A stretch of DNA of 64,000 nucleotides from Pempheris klunzingeri (lineage: Eukaryota; Chordata; Actinopteri; Acropomatiformes; Pempheridae). Below are positions 36,721 through 64,000 of this stretch, in pieces (within the stretch, counting starts at the first letter, position 1; every line of letters starts with the position of its first letter). Position numbers and translations under genes: made by a program. The notes under the pieces were generated by a model, which searched no databases, was not told where the DNA came from, and saw only the letters and a program-made list of their open reading frames with translations. The stretch spans positions 16,002,543 to 16,066,542 of the forward strand of contig NC_092012.1 in the NCBI RefSeq assembly GCF_042242105.1, given 5' to 3'.

Positions 36721-36926
36721 TTCGCTGTTGAGCTAACTTATATCTTTGTACCGACTCTTTCCGTCACCAAACTTTCTGGAAAGCTGAACCAGGTCTCAGA
36801 ACACCCGTATTCTAAGGCAAACTTATATATACAACTGTACGCCACATTAGATAATGATAACATTGTAACTTTAACTATAAAAAAAACAATTACTTTGTTA
36901 GCAGTCATCAAGTAAAACATCCGTGG

Positions 36927-36941
36927 ACTACAACTCCCATG
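36927..36941 (+). promoter_or_regulatory. ZNF143/STAF-type motif ACTACAACTCCCATG
   Basis: The sequence matches the long ZNF143 (SBS2) promoter motif ACTACAAyTCCCA, which in vertebrates sits just upstream of start sites, often of divergent genes. Here it lies between mtmr10 (leftward) and a + strand first-exon candidate at 37.0 kb. Confidence 0.65.
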
Positions 36942-36999
36942 AGACGTTGACACAGATTAGATCGGCTCATCCGGGAACTTCAGCTTGTGACACGTCCCC

Positions 37000-37089
37000 G
37001 CCTCTTTCAGGGGGAAAACAAACTTGGTGTTGACTCTAATGTAAAATAGCGGTACGAAAGAACTTGAGTGAAACTAGACATCATGTCAG
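37000..37089 (+). other. Unassigned + strand first-exon candidate (ATGTCAG then GTAAGT)
   Basis: ATG at 37083-37085 and TCAG are followed at 37090 by GTAAGTATG, a near-perfect donor. Together with the ZNF143 motif 140 bp upstream this looks like the first exon of a transcript divergent from mtmr10. Splicing it to myo1e exon 2 (55091) would be out of frame. I found no downstream exon, so it may be a long non-coding RNA, the start of a gene with remote exons, or chance. The left edge is arbitrary. Confidence 0.3.
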
Positions 37090-38678
37090 GTAAGTATGCA
37101 CCCACTCTGCTTGACCTAGAAAGGGCAAAGTACTCGGAAAAGATGAATTTGACCCACATTCATTGATGTCCCCTCCTTCTGGTGGTGGCTGGTGCACGAA
37201 TGTGTGTCAGTAACCCCACGTAGTGGCCAGAGGTGTCCTACCTGGACACCCGTTTCTACCTAACCAGACATGTATTTTGAAACAAGGTAACATACAAGAA
37301 TTAACCAGGATTTTTTGCAACAAAGTTAAATTCTCTTTAATTAAATCCTCACTTAGGCCAGAACATATCCACCCATCATCCCAACTCCAACAGAATTACA
37401 TTTATGTTAGTTGATTCTTTGCACTAGATGGCACTATTGGTTAATTACTGGAGCCTTTGGCCTGCACTGGTTGTAGATTTAGGCATGCAGACTACTGGAA
37501 AACTGAATTATTCCAACTATCCTCATTAAGTCATGAAAGAGACAACAAAAGGTTAAAGTTTATGATGATCAGAATAATAATTTTCCTGAACTGCTTAAGC
37601 ACAATCCTTGAATGACCATTATATTCTCAGAACATGGAAACACTCATCAGCATCTGCAGTTCATTTAATAGGAAACCCCTATGAACATCTCACTACTTTC
37701 ACATAGAATTTAAATAACTGAGTATGCACTAATGATCAAAATGGTTTGATGTTTTAATCTGGGACAAATTCATCCTCATGTTCATTGAAGAACAGTTCAG
37801 ACATTTCCCATAAAGTTTAAATCATAAATGTTTCATACATTTGAGTGATTTAGTATGACAAAAAATGACAAGGAACTGATAAAAGGCATCTTTTTGTCCA
37901 TACAATCACTATATTCAGTGTCAAGTCAATTCTCACGTAAAGCAACAATGCACGTCAATTTAACTTTAAAAGTACAAGGTGAGCTAAGTTCTCAAACACA
38001 CTGTACTTGCACAAGCTAGTAGTCAGCAACTAGAAGACCATTAGATGATGTGGAAGAGGAGAAGTGGCTGGTATCTGTACTGGGGCTTAGTGAGGTTAAT
38101 GGGTGTGCTGGTAGAGGACAGGTAATGGGCTGAATATGGTGTTTGGTGGACAGATGTTGAACAGAATTACTCCACCATGAACAGATATAGTTCATGGAGT
38201 TGAATTGGACGAGGACCACAGACTAACCTGAAACATTATTAGGATTGCCTCAGTGCATTGTAACACACACTGATTGTGCACGTTTATTCATGTCCACACT
38301 ACTGCTGACCTAATAATTTCAATAGGGGAGTGTCACACATATACCAGTTTTAAGACCCATCTTAAACAATGACTGAAGGCACATCAGATTTGTGAACACT
38401 CTTAACCAGACATGCTGCACAATGTACATGGTACATTGGTACATATGGTAAACACCCTGCTGTGATCCCAGATGTAAGTCAGTGTTCTGGCCAGTTTTCA
38501 TAATGTGCTGCCTTACCATGTCCACTGGGTGGTGACAAGACACCAAAGCTCTATGAATTCTACCTAATTAATCTATTATTCATCCATTATAACAGATGGA
38601 TGATATTCAATACAAGGTAGTCATCAGTATGTTGTAGTGAGTAATTGACTTTTCATGGTCATCACAACTTAAATATGA

Positions 38679-38736
<58 letters not shown>

Positions 38737-39479
38737 TGCCTCCCCTGCCTACAGAGGCAGCCTGTTAGACAGGTTACACCCACCCAGAGAGTCGCCTAAC
38801 CGCCCAACATCATTTCAAGGCGAGCCTCAGTCTGGCTGCAGACTGGCTGTGAGAGGTGGACAGCAGTGCCACCCATGCGCTTCAAAAGAGACTTCCTAAA
38901 GGCCTTGCATTTACATTTGTCTGAGGAGGCAGTGGGACTGAATTACTGTACAGAGGGAATTTATTAAAAGATCATCTAAAGTCGGATAGAAGATAAACAC
39001 TGTTATGAATCAAAGGACGGGATCTGGATATATATACTAATGATACTAAGAATCAGTGATTCCCTGTCAGTGAATTAAGTATAAATGATTATTCCACATG
39101 CAGTATGTGGGCTAAAAGGGAAAATAACAAAATAATATTGTTCTTTCAATAACTTGTGTCAACTTTGCTATTTGACAGAAGCTAAAATGTCACACTCAGA
39201 ACATACAGTTTGATTTTAAAGCTAAAGAAGGCAAATGTGCAACAAGTTTAGATAAATGTTGGTAGGTGATTAGTGTTGCTATGCACACTCTGGAGAGAAA
39301 GGCAAGTCAAAAGCAAAAGTAAAAGCAAAAACTGTTTTAGGATCTAGTTTTTAATGATAAAATGTAACCTACATTAATGTACTTTGAACTGACAGTGCGT
39401 TAACAGAGGGCTCAACTTCAGGAGGGGACTGCTGCTGCTGCTGCTGACACATTTTTGTCCTCTTTGAGTCTGTTGTTGG
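37090..39479. other. Intergenic DNA between mtmr10 and myo1e
   Basis: AT-rich and without supported exons; holds an (AC)27 microsatellite at 38681-38734. Confidence 0.6.
38681..38734. repeat. (AC)27 microsatellite
   Basis: Uninterrupted AC repeat upstream of myo1e. Confidence 0.95.
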
Positions 39480-39939
39480 ACGCCCCAAAGCTGCGCATGC
39501 CCAGTTGTTTCACTCCCTGCACCTAATGAATATTTAAGCATATTCCCGGTTTAGCGCCCTGTGATTGGACCCTCTGGCTCGGTTTCCTGTGTTATGTCTT
39601 CGAGCCGATTTTTGAGGGCACTGCTCCGTCCGTGAGTCTCCATCCAGCCCGCTGTTTGCGCACCGCTCCGCTGCTGTCAGTGTCGGACCCTGATCTGTCT
39701 GCACGATGGTCGGAGGACACCGCTGAGGAGCCGCATCCATGCTGTGGGGACTCTAATCCGGAATATCTTCTGCAAACTTGGATTTTGTGCTCTGGCTTCA
39801 GGTTTAACAAGTAGCCCAGAGTTTTTTGTTGGTTTTTTTTTTTAGAGGCAGTGTGAACTTCACTGAGGGTCGCACAGACACTGGATCACTGGGAGCACGA
39901 CAGAGAGTGAGACTGCGGCTGTTGTGTTGAAGGCAGAGG
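39480..39939 (+). promoter_or_regulatory. myo1e promoter and 5' UTR
   Basis: CpG-rich sequence directly before the myo1e ATG. It contains an NRF1-like GCGCATGC (39493-39500), a TATTTAAG (39531-39538) and an inverted CCAAT (ATTGG, 39564-39568), in that order. Transcription probably starts near 39560-39700. The motifs are by eye and the start is not determined. Confidence 0.5.
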
Positions 39940-63933
<23,994 letters not shown>

Positions 63934-64000
63934 GTACGGCCAGGTTCCTTCTCTATAGCTAAACACCCTCAGTGGTGTTGTGTGAGTCTCATACCAGTGT

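Overview
The window is vertebrate nuclear DNA, almost certainly from a percomorph-type teleost fish. It holds four spliced genes with conventional GT-AG introns, AT-rich non-coding DNA with many (CA)n microsatellites, and dispersed repeats that I recognise from bony-fish genomes. There are no bacterial operons, rRNA genes, CRISPR arrays or complete mobile elements. I rebuilt all genes by hand from splice sites and reading-frame continuity. Names come from remembered similarity to human proteins, not from a search.

Layout, left to right. (1) 1-3827, + strand: the last three coding exons of znf821, a C2H2 zinc-finger/STPR-domain protein whose start lies left of the window. (2) 3828-12627: convergent 3' ends of znf821 and atxn1l, rich in microsatellites including (CA)85 and a G25 run. 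(3) 12628-16609, - strand: both coding exons of atxn1l (ataxin-1-like, AXH domain, 850 aa), with 5' UTR exon(s) and a promoter around 18.3-18.7 kb. (4) 18.7-23.2 kb: non-coding DNA, including the probable mtmr10 3' UTR. (5) 23223-36228, - strand: all 16 coding exons of mtmr10, a 767-aa myotubularin-family pseudophosphatase. (6) 36.2-39.9 kb: CpG- and motif-rich promoter DNA with ETS- and ZNF143-type motifs and an unassigned + strand first-exon candidate ending at 37089. (7) 39940-64000, + strand: the first eight coding exons of myo1e, covering the N-terminal third of a class-I myosin motor. The gene runs off the right edge.

These genes do not form one pathway. Ataxin-1-like and ZNF821 are nuclear regulators. 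MTMR10 is a catalytically dead phosphoinositide-phosphatase relative. Myosin-1E is an actin motor at membranes. znf821 and atxn1l are convergent neighbours here as in human 16q22, while the human counterparts of mtmr10 and myo1e both lie on chromosome 15. The 18.6-23.2 kb interval therefore joins two blocks that are separate in human.

I saw no convincing new biological system. The most interesting points are a polyglutamine/His tract directly after the ataxin-1-like AXH domain, an ataxin-1-like RRWS motif near its C-terminus, a NAGNAG acceptor plus a perfect stem-loop at the last mtmr10 intron, a near-perfect hairpin in an mtmr10 intron, the orphan first exon at 37.0 kb, and a methionine-only first coding exon in myo1e followed by a CA repeat.
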